The notes under the pieces: model-generated
Told to the model about the DNA's origin: nothing
Seen by the model: the letters and a program-made list of their open reading frames with translations, nothing else
The model's database searches: none
Program-made: the position numbers and the translations under genes
Origin: Nostoc sp. MG11
GTDB lineage: Bacteria; Cyanobacteriota; Cyanobacteriia; Cyanobacteriales; Nostocaceae
Reading direction: 5' to 3'
Length of the DNA stretch: 64,000 bases
NCBI RefSeq assembly: GCF_014904695.1
Contig: NZ_JACXXN010000001.1
Span: 62,001 to 126,000, forward strand
Shown here: piece by piece, positions 25,740 through 35,961 of the stretch
How the letters are laid out: every line of letters begins with the position of its first letter
Numbering within the stretch: position 1 is the first letter of the stretch

Positions 25740-26761
25740 TACAACATCTTTATTTAAGCGGCTATATACATAAAAAACAAGAACACCATTTTCAGCCTAA
25801 GCTATCAAAGCACAGCCCCTTTCAAAGATAAAACTAAACTATCCTACACAAGAAAGCGACAAGAACGTTTTTCTAAACAACCTTTTATAGGTTTACAAAA
25901 AAGTCAAAGTTTTGCAAAAAGTTGTTTATGACCCGCTGAAGTGTTTCTAAGCGGCTAGCTGCACTGCAAATTTGGTTACTTAAAAATATAGACAGACAAA
26001 ATCAATGATACTCAAGCTAGTAAATTTTTGCTCACGTATTTTAGCGGTTATCAGTAATAAAGAACTAGGTAAAACAAACCATTTTGCTATCTAATTACCG
26101 AAACGGTGCTGAGTATTGTTAGCGTAGCAGGGCATGGCCCGTGCTAAGTAAAGACGAAGCTACCGAAGTTCTGAGCGCGATGTTGCCTCTCGGCAGTAGT
26201 AATACAGACCATCAGACTTCTCTTTGCCCATGCGGTTGTCTCCTCAGCATTGATGAGATACTCAGCATTACTTAATTTATAGGTATACTATTTAGCTTAG
26301 TAACCGTCGAAGTAGTATTTACTGAGGTTATCAATTTGGTATCGGTATTCCAGCGTTCATTAACAAAGGCAGTTTGCTTGATTGTTGCATTTTTTTCTAT
26401 GTTTTATGCTATTAAGTCCGTGTGGTTGTAACATTGGCTATTTAGTGAAAGAACACAGTGCCGTGTAAACTGCCGCGCTAGCGGAACCGCGGAATATTGT
26501 GTGTATCCCCAGACTACAATTAGCTGTCAAGCTAATCTTCTAGACCAGATGCTAATTAACGATTACTAAGACTCCCATCAATCGATAACATAATGGCAGT
26601 CAGAAGTTTAAGCAGCGGTGAAACAGCTCTGTACCCCTAGGTCGAAGCAAGCTAAGCGCAGCATCGACCACAGGAGAAAAGCTTTTACCACTCAACACTT
26701 CGGTAATTGTGAAGTAATTCCCACACTGGTTGACGTACAGTTCTAGCTAAGGTGATTTAAA
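25740..26761. other. 1.0-kb intergenic region
   Basis: No credible gene on either strand. The stretch around 26162-26235 carries a member of the dispersed repeat family (ACCGAAGTTCTGA ... CAGACTTCTCTTTGC). Near 26250 the words CTCAGCATT and GATACTCAGCATT repeat. The remainder, including GC-rich hairpin words at about 26470-26495, should hold promoters of the Crp/Fnr gene and the long Hsp70-like gene. A small RNA cannot be excluded. Confidence 0.45.
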
Positions 26762-29700
26762 GTGACTTTCCGCGCAGATGAAACTCAAAAACTGATTGCA
26801 GACATTGACAACTTACTTACCAGCGGTGGTAAGCGCCTATCTAGGTTGCTGTCTGGTCAGGCGCAAGAGCCTAAAGAAGTTTTACAACGAATTCGTGAAT
26901 TCTTAGTTAAGCTACAAGATGAGGCATTAGAAAGCGCCACTCAAAATCAGTCTTCTGGACAGCTAGTATCGCCTTTGTTGGCGAGATTTATCGATCAAGG
27001 TAACAACCAGTCTTCACTATTAGAAGACGAACCCGATCAAGAGCAGAGTACTGTTGGGGCAGAACAATTAAAGAGTGAATTTTCTGGATTAATACAGCCC
27101 TTGCGAGCAGAATTAGAAGGGTTATTGCAAGAGCGAGCAGCTCTCGTCCAAGAAATTAGACAGCTAGAGCAAAGGCGATCGCAAAACTACTCTTTAGCAC
27201 AGCAGTTGGCAAAACAGGAGCAGATGATTTCTGAGTTTTTACAGGTACTCATGAGTCGCCTTGTGCCAATAACACCACACTTAGCACAGAATTTAACAGA
27301 TTCTCCCAGTTTCTCAAAAACAAGCAATAGCGCGAACCTAGAACTAGCAACCTGCGAGCCACAACCTTTGTTAGAGTCACCAGATCGCGTCGAACGGTTA
27401 ACGCAGTTGTCCAAGGAGTTAGATCAACGCTTACTATCACTAGATGGGACTGTAAATGTTGTTTTTGAGGCACTACAACGCAACATTAATACATATCACG
27501 AATCTTTATCGCAAGCACTAGCAAGAATGCATAGCAAAGGAGTGCAAGGCGAACAATTGATGACGAGTTTTCTCAACAATGTGACCCAGTATTTGCAGCA
27601 ACAATCCTCTACTCAGCCATCTTTCCCCAGTTTGGAAGCTGAAACACCAGTTCCATCACCATCATTAGCTGATTTAGTAGCAGTACCAACTGCTAGCAGT
27701 ACTGAGGTTGTACCCCAAGCTTCAGATTTTATCCAACCAGAAATATCCTCTCTGGTAATTAATTCCGATCAACAAGATACTGCCAACATAGAGGATTTAG
27801 ATGCTGTACTATTGCAACTTGGTGTAGACTCGCCTGAATCTGATGCAAACTCAACTGAATTACAGCAAGATAATTTTGAGTTAGGTGATGAAGTAGACCA
27901 ACTTTATGCCAGTTTGTTTGGTACTAGCAATGTTATAGGCTCACCATCAGCGTTGGGTATCGCTGAAAGCTCACCTCAACCCCCAACCAATCAACTGCAA
28001 CAAGCGGATTCTGCAATTACAATGCCAGATCCTTGGTCTGATGTGCCAGAGGCGGGTTTTTTAGAGCTGAACAACCCTAACCTAGAAGAAACCCAAGAGG
28101 AGCCAGTACAAGCCACAACATCATCACAGTCACAACAGCCATTGTTTGAAGAGGATACTTTTCTAGCCGCACCTGTTGGTTTCTTTACCTTGCCCCAAGA
28201 AGAAGTTTTGGCAATAGACAGTTTACCTGTGCAACTCCGTGTTCAGCCAGCCATTGCTGATACAATTACAACTTTGACTGATTTATTGACGGATGCAGGC
28301 AGTGAGCAGCAACAGTTGGAAGTATCATCTTCTGTGAATAATCCAGTAACTACAGAATCAGAGGGAATTGCGCGTGACTTGCCAATTGCCACATCGGAAG
28401 TCGTAATTCACGATGACACTCAAGAACATTTTTTAGATTATTATATTCCTGCTTCGCCACACGAAAATTTACTTTCTTCTGAGGAAACTCAGACTCCTTC
28501 TTTACCTAATATTTCCTTGAATGAACAGCAGTTGCAGCAATTAGATCAGGATTTGGCTAACTTTGATCGGCAACTAAATTCTGAGTCACAGCCTGCCACT
28601 AACTTAGATAATTCTCAGGAAGTAGTTGGTAAAAAGCAAGACACGCACCGCTCAACTTCTCCTCAAGCTGAATCTCAGTCCAGGCAGTTATTGCCAGAAA
28701 TGCAGACACCAGAAAATTCTGCAACTCCTGCTGTGTCTTACTTGGCAGAGCCTCAGACAGAAGCTAACTTAGACATTAGATCAAAAACTGAAAAAAAAAA
28801 GCAAGTCACAAATCCTGTTCAGGAAAGCTTTTCAAGTTCAATTTCCAACTCAATAAATAATCCAGAAATTCAACTCAATGTTCTAGAATCAGTCTGGTAT
28901 TTAGGAATTGATTTGGGTACAACTGGAATTTCGGCAGCACTGTTAAATAGTTCCAATTTTGTTGTGTATCCTATTTACTGGTCAGCAGAAAAACAACCGG
29001 GAACAACTTCCTTTCAGCAATCGTTTCGCTTACCAGCAGAGGTTTATTTACCTGCGGCTTCTGTGCCTCATGGAGAAAATGAAAGCATTGAAGCACAGGA
29101 ACAAACAGCACCCGCGGCTGTTGCTCAGGAGAAAGTCCCTGACCACTCAGCTACTATTTCAGCACCAGATCCAACGAACAATCTTTACTCGGCGCAGTTG
29201 AAACCCTATTTGCAAGTAGCCATTCCCTACAAGAGTGAACAACAAAAATGGGAACCTGTGTTGCAATTAAATGAATTTTCTGCTGGCCCTTTGATTTGGG
29301 TTGTCAGATCGCTCTCGAAGCTGCTATTGACTCTCAAGTGCGATCGCACCAGTACCACCCCTGGTTTAGTTGCGGCTGCTGTTGGTATTAACGAACAAAC
29401 TTTTCCAAAGATTATTAATAACATTGCTGGTGTGATCTGCACCTGCCCATCTAGCTGGTCGGAACAATATCGCTTCAATGTGCGGGAAGCTGTATTAACT
29501 AGCAAACTTATCCAACATCCCCAACAAGTCTTTTTCGTTGAGGAAGCGATCGCTAGTCTATTGCCGCAACTAGATAGTGCTAACGGTGAACAAGTACAAT
29601 TAAGTGAGCGTCAGGGTTTACGTCCGACAAGAACCAGCGAACATCCTCTTGTTGGTAACACCCTCGTGATTAACATTGGAGCAACTGCAACAGAAATGTT

Positions 29701-30814
29701 ACTGGTAGATTTACCAGAAAGTCTGGTGCAATTGACACATAATGATTTCATGCTCCACAGTTTTGCCTATGCAGGTAAAGGCATTGAGCAAGACATTATC
29801 TGCCAACTGTTATTACCACCAAAATCTCGGCAATCACGCGTAGAAACACAAGGCGATAGCAAAACTATCAGCAGTAACCCTTGGCAATGGCAACCAGCTA
29901 TTCCTGGTTTAGACCAAATGCGCTGGCATAGTTTGGGGTTAGAAGAATTAGAATTACCTAGAGTTGGGGAACCAGATATCACCGCTCGCATTCGGCTCCA
30001 GCAGCGTCTAGAGAGTTCCCTTCTGGGACAGGCGGTATTGGATGCAGCGCTTGCTCTGAAGCTAATTTTGCAACACCAAGACTCTTTTACCCTGGAATTA
30101 GCCGATCAGCGGTGGATTTTGCAGCGAAGAGACTTAGAAAGCCAGGTGTTTATCCCGTTTGTCCGCCGCCTGAACCGAGAATTCAATAAGTTATTGGTAG
30201 CTCGTGGTATACCCACAGAAGCAATTAATCAAGCTATCCTCACTGGTGGCGTAACTTCTGTAGGAACGGTGAACCGTTGGCTACGGCAAAAACTCCCCAA
30301 CGCTAAGATTATTCAAGATTTATATCTTGGCGAAAATGGCGCTCCTTGTTGTAGTCAGGTTGCTTATGGTTTGGCGATGCTACCTTTGCATCCCCAGGTT
30401 TTAGAAATACCCAGGCAACAGTATACTGATTATTTCCTGTTCACAGAATTACTGCGGCTTCTGCCAGACAGACCCCTATCTTTCGGTGAAATTATCCAGT
30501 TATTCGAGAGCCGTGGCATTAATACCCGGACTTGTCAGCAACGCTTACTGGCTTTCTTGGAGGGTGAACTACCTCCAGGTTTGATACCTTCGGTGATAGA
30601 CTCAACCTGGCTCACCCACAGTTCTCAGGGAAATTCTGACTACAAGGCGATCGCCAATGCACCACTTTTTGAAAAACAAGGTAGTCTCACCTATCGTCCG
30701 AATTCTCAACAACTGTTTTGTCTGCGTCACTATCTAGATATGATCAAAGCTAGCAATCAACAGTCATTGGAGGAACCTTATACGGTGAATTTCGTTTTAG
30801 AGGTTGATCATTAA
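26762..30814 (+). CDS. Very large protein with C-terminal Hsp70/actin-like ATPase domain
   Basis: 1350 residues from a GTG; few relatives named. Residues 1-290 are helical with coiled coil (ELEGLLQERAALVQEIRQLEQRR; LTQLSKELDQRLLSLDGTVNVVFEALQ). About 290-700 is acidic, Gln/Ser/Pro-rich and probably disordered. From about 711 an actin/Hsp70-type ATPase begins: YLGIDLGTTGISAALL (phosphate-1), NTLVINIGATATEMLLVDLP at about 965 (phosphate-2) and AILTGGVTSVGTVNRWL at about 1158 (adenosine loop). A 110-residue insert separates phosphate-1 from the next core strand, and a 150-residue C-terminal tail follows. It is chaperone-like or cytoskeletal in fold; function is unknown. It precedes the exopolysaccharide region on the same strand. 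Confidence 0.78.
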   Translation: MTFRADETQKLIADIDNLLTSGGKRLSRLLSGQAQEPKEVLQRIREFLVKLQDEALESATQNQSSGQLVSPLLARFIDQGNNQSSLLEDEPDQEQSTVGAEQLKSEFSGLIQPLRAELEGLLQERAALVQEIRQLEQRRSQNYSLAQQLAKQEQMISEFLQVLMSRLVPITPHLAQNLTDSPSFSKTSNSANLELATCEPQPLLESPDRVERLTQLSKELDQRLLSLDGTVNVVFEALQRNINTYHESLSQALARMHSKGVQGEQLMTSFLNNVTQYLQQQSSTQPSFPSLEAETPVPSPSLADLVAVPTASSTEVVPQASDFIQPEISSLVINSDQQDTANIEDLDAVLLQLGVDSPESDANSTELQQDNFELGDEVDQLYASLFGTSNVIGSPSALGIAESSPQPPTNQLQQADSAITMPDPWSDVPEAGFLELNNPNLEETQEEPVQATTSSQSQQPLFEEDTFLAAPVGFFTLPQEEVLAIDSLPVQLRVQPAIADTITTLTDLLTDAGSEQQQLEVSSSVNNPVTTESEGIARDLPIATSEVVIHDDTQEHFLDYYIPASPHENLLSSEETQTPSLPNISLNEQQLQQLDQDLANFDRQLNSESQPATNLDNSQEVVGKKQDTHRSTSPQAESQSRQLLPEMQTPENSATPAVSYLAEPQTEANLDIRSKTEKKKQVTNPVQESFSSSISNSINNPEIQLNVLESVWYLGIDLGTTGISAALLNSSNFVVYPIYWSAEKQPGTTSFQQSFRLPAEVYLPAASVPHGENESIEAQEQTAPAAVAQEKVPDHSATISAPDPTNNLYSAQLKPYLQVAIPYKSEQQKWEPVLQLNEFSAGPLIWVVRSLSKLLLTLKCDRTSTTPGLVAAAVGINEQTFPKIINNIAGVICTCPSSWSEQYRFNVREAVLTSKLIQHPQQVFFVEEAIASLLPQLDSANGEQVQLSERQGLRPTRTSEHPLVGNTLVINIGATATEMLLVDLPESLVQLTHNDFMLHSFAYAGKGIEQDIICQLLLPPKSRQSRVETQGDSKTISSNPWQWQPAIPGLDQMRWHSLGLEELELPRVGEPDITARIRLQQRLESSLLGQAVLDAALALKLILQHQDSFTLELADQRWILQRRDLESQVFIPFVRRLNREFNKLLVARGIPTEAINQAILTGGVTSVGTVNRWLRQKLPNAKIIQDLYLGENGAPCCSQVAYGLAMLPLHPQVLEIPRQQYTDYFLFTELLRLLPDRPLSFGEIIQLFESRGINTRTCQQRLLAFLEGELPPGLIPSVIDSTWLTHSSQGNSDYKAIANAPLFEKQGSLTYRPNSQQLFCLRHYLDMIKASNQQSLEEPYTVNFVLEVDH

Positions 30815-31094
30815 GAATAATGTCTCAGGACAGTCTGATCTTCAAGAAATATGCAAACCACAACGCGCAGCCTTGCCAGTAAAACTAATTTTTACTCCTA
30901 AGTCCGCGCGTTATTCTAACATTTGTTGTTTTTATTTTAAGAAATAAAACTAGAAATTTAAAATCTACCACTTTAATTGTAAGATTCTGTAAACTTTAAG
31001 GTTTCGGTTTTTAGCTGGTTACAATATTGTCTATATTAACACTCAGTAGAAACTCAGTAGAAACGACAAAACAAGTAAAAACCGAATAAAAATC

Positions 31095-31802
31095 ATGTCT
31101 ATGTCTACTTTTACTACTGACACAAAAAGCCCTGTTGTGGATCAGTTAGCACTTGTGAATCATCTTCATTCAGTTAATCTCTTACAACAGCCTTTACACC
31201 CCTCAACTGTAAGCACTACAAAACGATTAATTGATATTCTGGGAGCCATTGTCGGACTGAGTATCACACTTATAGTAGCAATTCCTGTAGCGATCGCTAC
31301 TGTTTTTAAAGATCCAGGCCCAATATTTTATTCTCAAATTCGCTGCGGTCTGCATGGAAGATCCTTCCGCATGTGGAAATTCCGTTCCATGATCGTCGGT
31401 GCTGATAAACTCAAGCATTTAGTCAAAAACCAAGCCAAAGGTCACATCTTTAAATCTGTTGACGATCCTCGTATTACTCCTGTTGGCAAATTTTTACGCC
31501 GCACTAGCTTGGACGAATTACCCCAATTTTGGAATGTTTTGGTGGGAGATATGAGTTTAGTTGGTACTCGCCCACCCACCCCTGATGAAGTTATGCATTA
31601 CGAACCGCACCACTGGGAAAGATTGCGAGTCAAACCAGGTATAACCGGAGAATGGCAGGCTCATGGTCGTTCTAGCATTAAAGATTTTGAAACCATTGTC
31701 AGCATGGATATAGCTTATCAGCGCAAGTGGTCTGTAGCTTACGATCTGAGTCTGATTCTTAAAACTATCTGGGTGGTATTAAAAAAGAATGGTGCTTATT
31801 AA
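31095..31802 (+). CDS. Bacterial sugar transferase (undecaprenyl-phosphate sugar-phosphate transferase)
   Basis: 235 residues. One membrane hairpin (IDILGAIVGLSITLIVAIPVAIATVF, about 50-75) precedes the PglC/WcaJ-type catalytic domain: DPGPIFYSQIRCGLHGRSFRMWKFRSM, DDPRITPVGKFLRRTSLDELPQFWNVLVGDMSLVGTRPP, and KPGITGEWQAHGRSS. The D-E pair of LDELPQ and the VGTRPP motif are catalytic. It attaches the first sugar phosphate to undecaprenyl phosphate, at the inner membrane, for capsule or heterocyst envelope polysaccharide. It lacks the long N-terminal helical region of full WcaJ. A very long hairpin terminator follows. Confidence 0.92.
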   Translation: MSMSTFTTDTKSPVVDQLALVNHLHSVNLLQQPLHPSTVSTTKRLIDILGAIVGLSITLIVAIPVAIATVFKDPGPIFYSQIRCGLHGRSFRMWKFRSMIVGADKLKHLVKNQAKGHIFKSVDDPRITPVGKFLRRTSLDELPQFWNVLVGDMSLVGTRPPTPDEVMHYEPHHWERLRVKPGITGEWQAHGRSSIKDFETIVSMDIAYQRKWSVAYDLSLILKTIWVVLKKNGAY

Positions 31803-31834
31803 GTTGTTTTAACTCTCATACTGATTCAAAATTC

Positions 31835-31881
31835 AACAGTTTAAATCCAAGAATTTTTGGAATTCTTGGATTTAAACTGTT
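31835..31881. terminator. 21-bp perfect hairpin between convergent genes
   Basis: Arms 31835-31855 and 31861-31881 are exact complements over 21 bases with a five-base TTTGG loop. It begins 33 bases after the sugar transferase stop and its right arm reaches the stop codon of the convergent permease gene. It probably ends transcripts from both sides. Confidence 0.85.
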
Positions 31882-32723
31882 TAACCCTTAACCCCGCTAC
31901 CAGTTTCAGTGGGTACAATATAACGTTGTAAAAATAAAAATAGTAGTAGTACTGGAGCGATCGAAATTATTGAGCCAGCGGCTACCAATCGCCAGTCAAG
32001 AGAAAACGTACCTGCTAGTTTTGCAACTCCTAAAGGTAGAGTGTATAAATTTTCGTCTTGGATGACAATTAAAGGCCACAAAAAGTCACTCCAAGCGCCA
32101 ATAAATACAAAAATAGCTAGGGTAACTAGTGCTGGGCGAATTGCTGGTAACATCACATGCCACCATAAGCCTAACTCAGAACTGCCATCCATACGGGCAG
32201 CTTCTTCTATTTCTTTAGGGACACTCATAAAAGCTTGCCGCAATAGAAAAATGCCAAAGGCAGAAGCTAAACTAGGAAAAATCATCCCCAAATAAGTATT
32301 TCTCAAACCCAACTGAACCGTCAAAATGTAGAGGGGAATCATCACAATCTGGAAAGGAATCATAATTGTAGAAACGATCGCAATAAAAATCCAGTCTCGC
32401 CCTACAAACGACAGTCTTGCCAACGGGTACGCAGCTAAAGCGCAAAATAATAGGTTCAAGCCAACAGTCAGCATAGATACTACGGTACTGTTATACAAGT
32501 ACTGTCCAAAAGGTAGAGAGTTCCACACGCTAGAGAAGTTATCAAGTGTGGGTTGACTTGGTAGTAACTGCGGTGGCGACTGCAATATATTTTCTGTTGG
32601 CGATTTTAAAGCTGTGCTGATTAGCCATAGTAATGGAAAGAGTGTTACTAGTGCGATCGCTCCCAATAATGCATACATTCCAAGAATTTGTAGTCGTGAA
32701 TTTTGGATTTTGAAATTAACCAT
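31881..32723 (-). CDS. Carbohydrate ABC transporter permease (MalG-like)
   Basis: 280 residues from the ATG at 32723. Six membrane helices with the cytoplasmic EAA loop EEAARMDGSSELGLWWHVMLPAIRPALVTLAIFVFIGAWSDFLWPLIV (about 190-235), typical of MalG-type sugar permeases. It would pair with a MalF-type subunit, a substrate-binding protein and an ATPase, none of which lie nearby; such scattered subunits are usual in Nostoc. The first residues FKIQNSRLQ are encoded by TTTTGGA-type repeat sequence, and the frame runs on upstream to 32831, so the true start is uncertain. Confidence 0.88.
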   Translation of the reverse strand: MVNFKIQNSRLQILGMYALLGAIALVTLFPLLWLISTALKSPTENILQSPPQLLPSQPTLDNFSSVWNSLPFGQYLYNSTVVSMLTVGLNLLFCALAAYPLARLSFVGRDWIFIAIVSTIMIPFQIVMIPLYILTVQLGLRNTYLGMIFPSLASAFGIFLLRQAFMSVPKEIEEAARMDGSSELGLWWHVMLPAIRPALVTLAIFVFIGAWSDFLWPLIVIQDENLYTLPLGVAKLAGTFSLDWRLVAAGSIISIAPVLLLFLFLQRYIVPTETGSGVKG

Positions 32724-32843
32724 CTGACTAAATTTGCGGATTTTACTTTTTATGCCTATTGGACGTATTTTGTGATTAGAAAAAGGTGTACGTGTGGCGT
32801 GCGATGAGATTGAGAGACAACTGTTGTGCAAGGCTACTGTTTT

Positions 32844-33425
32844 TTAAGAGTTAACCCAGCCAGTTTCAGTAAAAACATTTTTTAACGGTTTATCCCAAGG
32901 TTCAATAGGTAGTTGGGGTAAATAGGCAAAATTAAATACAATTCCTATGGTTGGTTTTGTAACCCACTCAGTTGAACTGAGTAGGCGATCGTAATATCCT
33001 CCGCCATAGCCTAGGCGATATCCTTGATGGTCACAAGCAACACTGGGGACAAGAATTAGATCCACTTCAGCAGATTCAACTTTTGCAGTGTTGGGATGGG
33101 GTTCGGTAATTCCATAAGCGCCAGTTTGCACAGAATCTTCAGGTGTCCAAATATGCCAATGAAGGGACTTACCAACACAGCGAGGAAAACCCCAACGGTA
33201 TTTAGTATCTGCAAATAGTGGACTGAGGTCAGGTTCTTGACGAAAGCTGAAGTAAGCAAGTATTGTTTTTGCTTGGGTGAACAAAACAGAAGTTTGCAGA
33301 TGAGAGCAGATGCGATCGCTTTTTTCTCTCCACTCTCGGACGGGCATTGATTGACGTGTTTGGAGCAGATGACGACGTAGTTCTACTTTACTTAATTGAG
33401 GATCAATGTTGTCCATAAAATTCAT
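32844..33425 (-). CDS. 5-formyltetrahydrofolate cyclo-ligase
   Basis: 193 residues from the ATG at 33425 (or 190 from 33416); the frame opens further to 33509 but overlaps fcl and crosses a dispersed palindrome, so it is rejected. SKVELRRHLLQTRQSMP opens the fold, RQEPDLSPLF follows, and GYRLGYGGGYYDRLL gives the glycine-rich ATP/folate motif. It converts 5-formyl-THF to methenyl-THF with ATP. No catalytic residue seems lost. Confidence 0.9.
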   Translation of the reverse strand: MNFMDNIDPQLSKVELRRHLLQTRQSMPVREWREKSDRICSHLQTSVLFTQAKTILAYFSFRQEPDLSPLFADTKYRWGFPRCVGKSLHWHIWTPEDSVQTGAYGITEPHPNTAKVESAEVDLILVPSVACDHQGYRLGYGGGYYDRLLSSTEWVTKPTIGIVFNFAYLPQLPIEPWDKPLKNVFTETGWVNS

Positions 33426-33440
33426 GATATCAAAACAAAT

Positions 33441-33461
33441 AAGGTGGGCATTGCCCACCTT
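33441..33461. terminator. Palindrome downstream of fcl
   Basis: A perfect 10-bp palindrome AAGGTGGGCA around one T, a common Nostoc intergenic word (GGTGGGCAATGCCC type). It lies 24 bases after the fcl stop and can end the gmd-fcl transcript. Confidence 0.6.
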
Positions 33462-33484
33462 ACACCACCCTACATTAGTACTTG

Positions 33485-34429
33485 TTATGCAGCGTGTTGA
33501 CGATACCATTCAATCGTATTCTTTAGCCCTTCCTGGAAGCTTACCTGAGCGGTGAAATTGAAGGCTTGCTTTGCCCGTTCTGTATCTAAACAGCGGCGGG
33601 GTTGACCATTGGGTTTGTCAGTTTCCCAAACAATTTTACCGTCAAACTCCATCAGTTCGCAGATGAGTGTAATTAAATCGCGGATGGAGATTTCATAACC
33701 CGTGCCCAGGTTAACTGGTTCCAAGTCGTTGTAAAATTGAGTACCCATGACAATTCCTCGTGCCGCATCCTCTGAGTATAAAAACTCGCGGGTAGGACTA
33801 CCATCACCCCAAACTGGGAGCTGCTTTTCTCCTTTAAGTTGGGCTTCGTGAACTTTACGAATCAACGCTGGAATGACGTGGGAACTTCCGGTGTCAAAGT
33901 TATCTTCTGGGCCGTATAAATTTACTGGCAACAGATAAATGCCATTAAAATCGTACTGCTGGCGGTAAGATTGCAATTGGACTAAAAGCGCTTTCTTAGC
34001 AATTCCGTAGGGAGCGTTGGTTTCCTCTGGATAGCCATTCCACAGGTCATCTTCTTTAAATGGCACTGGGGTGAATTTGGGATAAGCGCAGATTGTGCCA
34101 ACACAGACAAATTTTTCTACTCCAGCTTGATAGGCAGCATGAATTAGCTGGGTTCCCATGATCAAGTTATCGTAGAATAACTCTGCGGGTTTTTCCCGGT
34201 TAAGACCAATACCACCGACGTGAGCAGCTAGGTGAATAATTATGTCTTGTTGGTCAACTGCACGTTGGCAATTTTCCCATACACGTATATCACACTGACG
34301 CGATCGCGGTATTGTAATCTTGTCATGGTCGGCCCCTGCCTTACACAGCTGATCTATCACCTGACGACCTAAAAACCCCGCTCCACCGGTGACGAGAATC
34401 CGTTTACTTTGTAGTTCTAAGGCAGTCAT
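33485..34429 (-). CDS. fcl: GDP-L-fucose synthase
   Basis: 314 residues from the ATG at 34429, preceded by GAGG twelve bases upstream; the frame extends to a TTG that overlaps the gmd stop by four bases. Extended [20 protein letters not shown] (NADP loop), [12 protein letters not shown] (catalytic Tyr-Lys) and the [17 protein letters not shown] substrate region. It epimerises and reduces GDP-4-keto-6-deoxymannose to GDP-L-fucose using NADPH. It follows gmd directly, and the two act in sequence. Product feeds exopolysaccharide synthesis, fitting the neighbouring glycosyl transferases. Confidence 0.96.
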   Translation of the reverse strand: MTALELQSKRILVTGGAGFLGRQVIDQLCKAGADHDKITIPRSRQCDIRVWENCQRAVDQQDIIIHLAAHVGGIGLNREKPAELFYDNLIMGTQLIHAAYQAGVEKFVCVGTICAYPKFTPVPFKEDDLWNGYPEETNAPYGIAKKALLVQLQSYRQQYDFNGIYLLPVNLYGPEDNFDTGSSHVIPALIRKVHEAQLKGEKQLPVWGDGSPTREFLYSEDAARGIVMGTQFYNDLEPVNLGTGYEISIRDLITLICELMEFDGKIVWETDKPNGQPRRCLDTERAKQAFNFTAQVSFQEGLKNTIEWYRQHAA

Positions 34430-34452
34430 ATTGTTATCCTCAGCAGTGTGAA

Positions 34453-35532
34453 TCAAAAGTGGAGAGCGCCCAGTTCTTGACGAGTAGTAGCAATATCATG
34501 TGGAAATTGAACACCATTCCCATTGGGTAAGGTGTGACCCAAAGCCTGTAAATCTGCTTCCACCATCAGAGCAACTAGTTCTTTAAAAGTTACTGACGGT
34601 TTCCAGCCTAACTTCTGCTGTGCCTTGGTAGGATCGCCAATCAGCAAGTCCACTTCAGATGGACGAAGATACCGCTCATCAAACTCTATATAATCTTGCC
34701 AGTTAAGATTTACATAACCAAATGCCAGTTCCAGGAACTCCTTAACTGAGTGAGTTTCACCAGTAGCAATTACGTAATCGTCTGGCTGCTCTTGCTGCAA
34801 CATCAGCCACATTGCTTTAACGTAATCCTTCGCATAGCCCCAATCTCGCTTGGCGTCAAGATTACCCATGAAGATTTTTTTCTGCTTACCTGCAACAATT
34901 CTGGCTACTGCTCTGGTAATTTTGCGGGTTACAAAGGTTTCACCTCGTCGTGGTGATTCGTGGTTAAAAAGTATACCATTGCAAGCAAATAAACCGTAAG
35001 ATTCGCGGTAGTTTATTGTTTGCCAGTGGGCGTAAACTTTAGCACAAGCGTAAGGACTGCGTGGATAAAACGGTGTTGTCTCGCTTTGAGGTACTGCTTG
35101 TACCAAACCATACATTTCCGAAGAACCCGCTTGATAAAACCGCACTTGAATTCCAGTACGTCCTTGATAGTCACGAATTGCTTCTAACAAACGCAGTGTT
35201 CCCATTCCTACTGCATCCACCGTGTATTCTGGTGAATCAAAGCTAACTCTTACATGGGATTGAGCGCCCAAGTTAAAAATTTCTGTTGGCTGAACTTCTT
35301 CTAAAATACGGCGCAGCGTTGTACCATCCGTCAAGTCACCGTAGTGAAGAAACAACCGCACACCTTCTTTGTGAGGATCTTCGTAGATGTGATCGATGCG
35401 GTCTGTGTTAAAGGTAGAAGTTCGGCGAATTATGCCATGAACTTCATAACCTTGCTCTAGCAAAAACTCACTCAGATATGAACCATCTTGACCGGTAATA
35501 CCAGTAATCAACGCTCGCTTCTGTTGCGTCAT
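34453..35532 (-). CDS. gmd: GDP-mannose 4,6-dehydratase
   Basis: 359 residues from the ATG at 35532; an upstream TTG in frame is weaker. [31 protein letters not shown] is the NADP-binding start of Gmd, and [12 protein letters not shown] holds the catalytic Tyr-Lys (YAVAKLYAYW in most). [18 protein letters not shown] and [23 protein letters not shown] are hallmarks. It makes GDP-4-keto-6-deoxymannose for fcl next door. Two-gene operon. Confidence 0.97.
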   Translation of the reverse strand: MTQQKRALITGITGQDGSYLSEFLLEQGYEVHGIIRRTSTFNTDRIDHIYEDPHKEGVRLFLHYGDLTDGTTLRRILEEVQPTEIFNLGAQSHVRVSFDSPEYTVDAVGMGTLRLLEAIRDYQGRTGIQVRFYQAGSSEMYGLVQAVPQSETTPFYPRSPYACAKVYAHWQTINYRESYGLFACNGILFNHESPRRGETFVTRKITRAVARIVAGKQKKIFMGNLDAKRDWGYAKDYVKAMWLMLQQEQPDDYVIATGETHSVKEFLELAFGYVNLNWQDYIEFDERYLRPSEVDLLIGDPTKAQQKLGWKPSVTFKELVALMVEADLQALGHTLPNGNGVQFPHDIATTRQELGALHF

Positions 35533-35961
35533 GCTCAATTATCCCTCGTTGTCTTCGATGAAAAAGTTACAGTCAATCTGATACAACCTAGCAGTTAATT
35601 GCTAAATTGCCTAATGGGAAACATACGAGTCCTAGTTGATATCAGAACTTTGCCGTAAATAAATATACTTAATAATAAGTAATTTAACAAGTAAACCTTA
35701 TCTAAATTAAATAAATATTCCTGAGAAAGTGTGTATATTTTTTTGATTTTTGCTGAAACTTTATACAGCTTGGGTTTTTGTGAAGGCTGAATAAATTGGG
35801 TATTTAGATTGACCAGAGGCTATTTTGTTACTAAAAAGACCTTATGTGTGTTTAAAAATGAGAACACGGACGTAAATAATCTTATGTCGCAGTTCATTCG
35901 ATAAAAGAATTATTGTTCTTTGGGGCATTAACTGCCCCACAAAATCACCCTAAGTAGTTTC
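35533..35961. other. Intergenic, nothing recognised
   Basis: 429 AT-rich bases between gmd and the sugar transferase, both read leftward. Should hold the gmd promoter. No repeat family or RNA seen. Confidence 0.5.
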
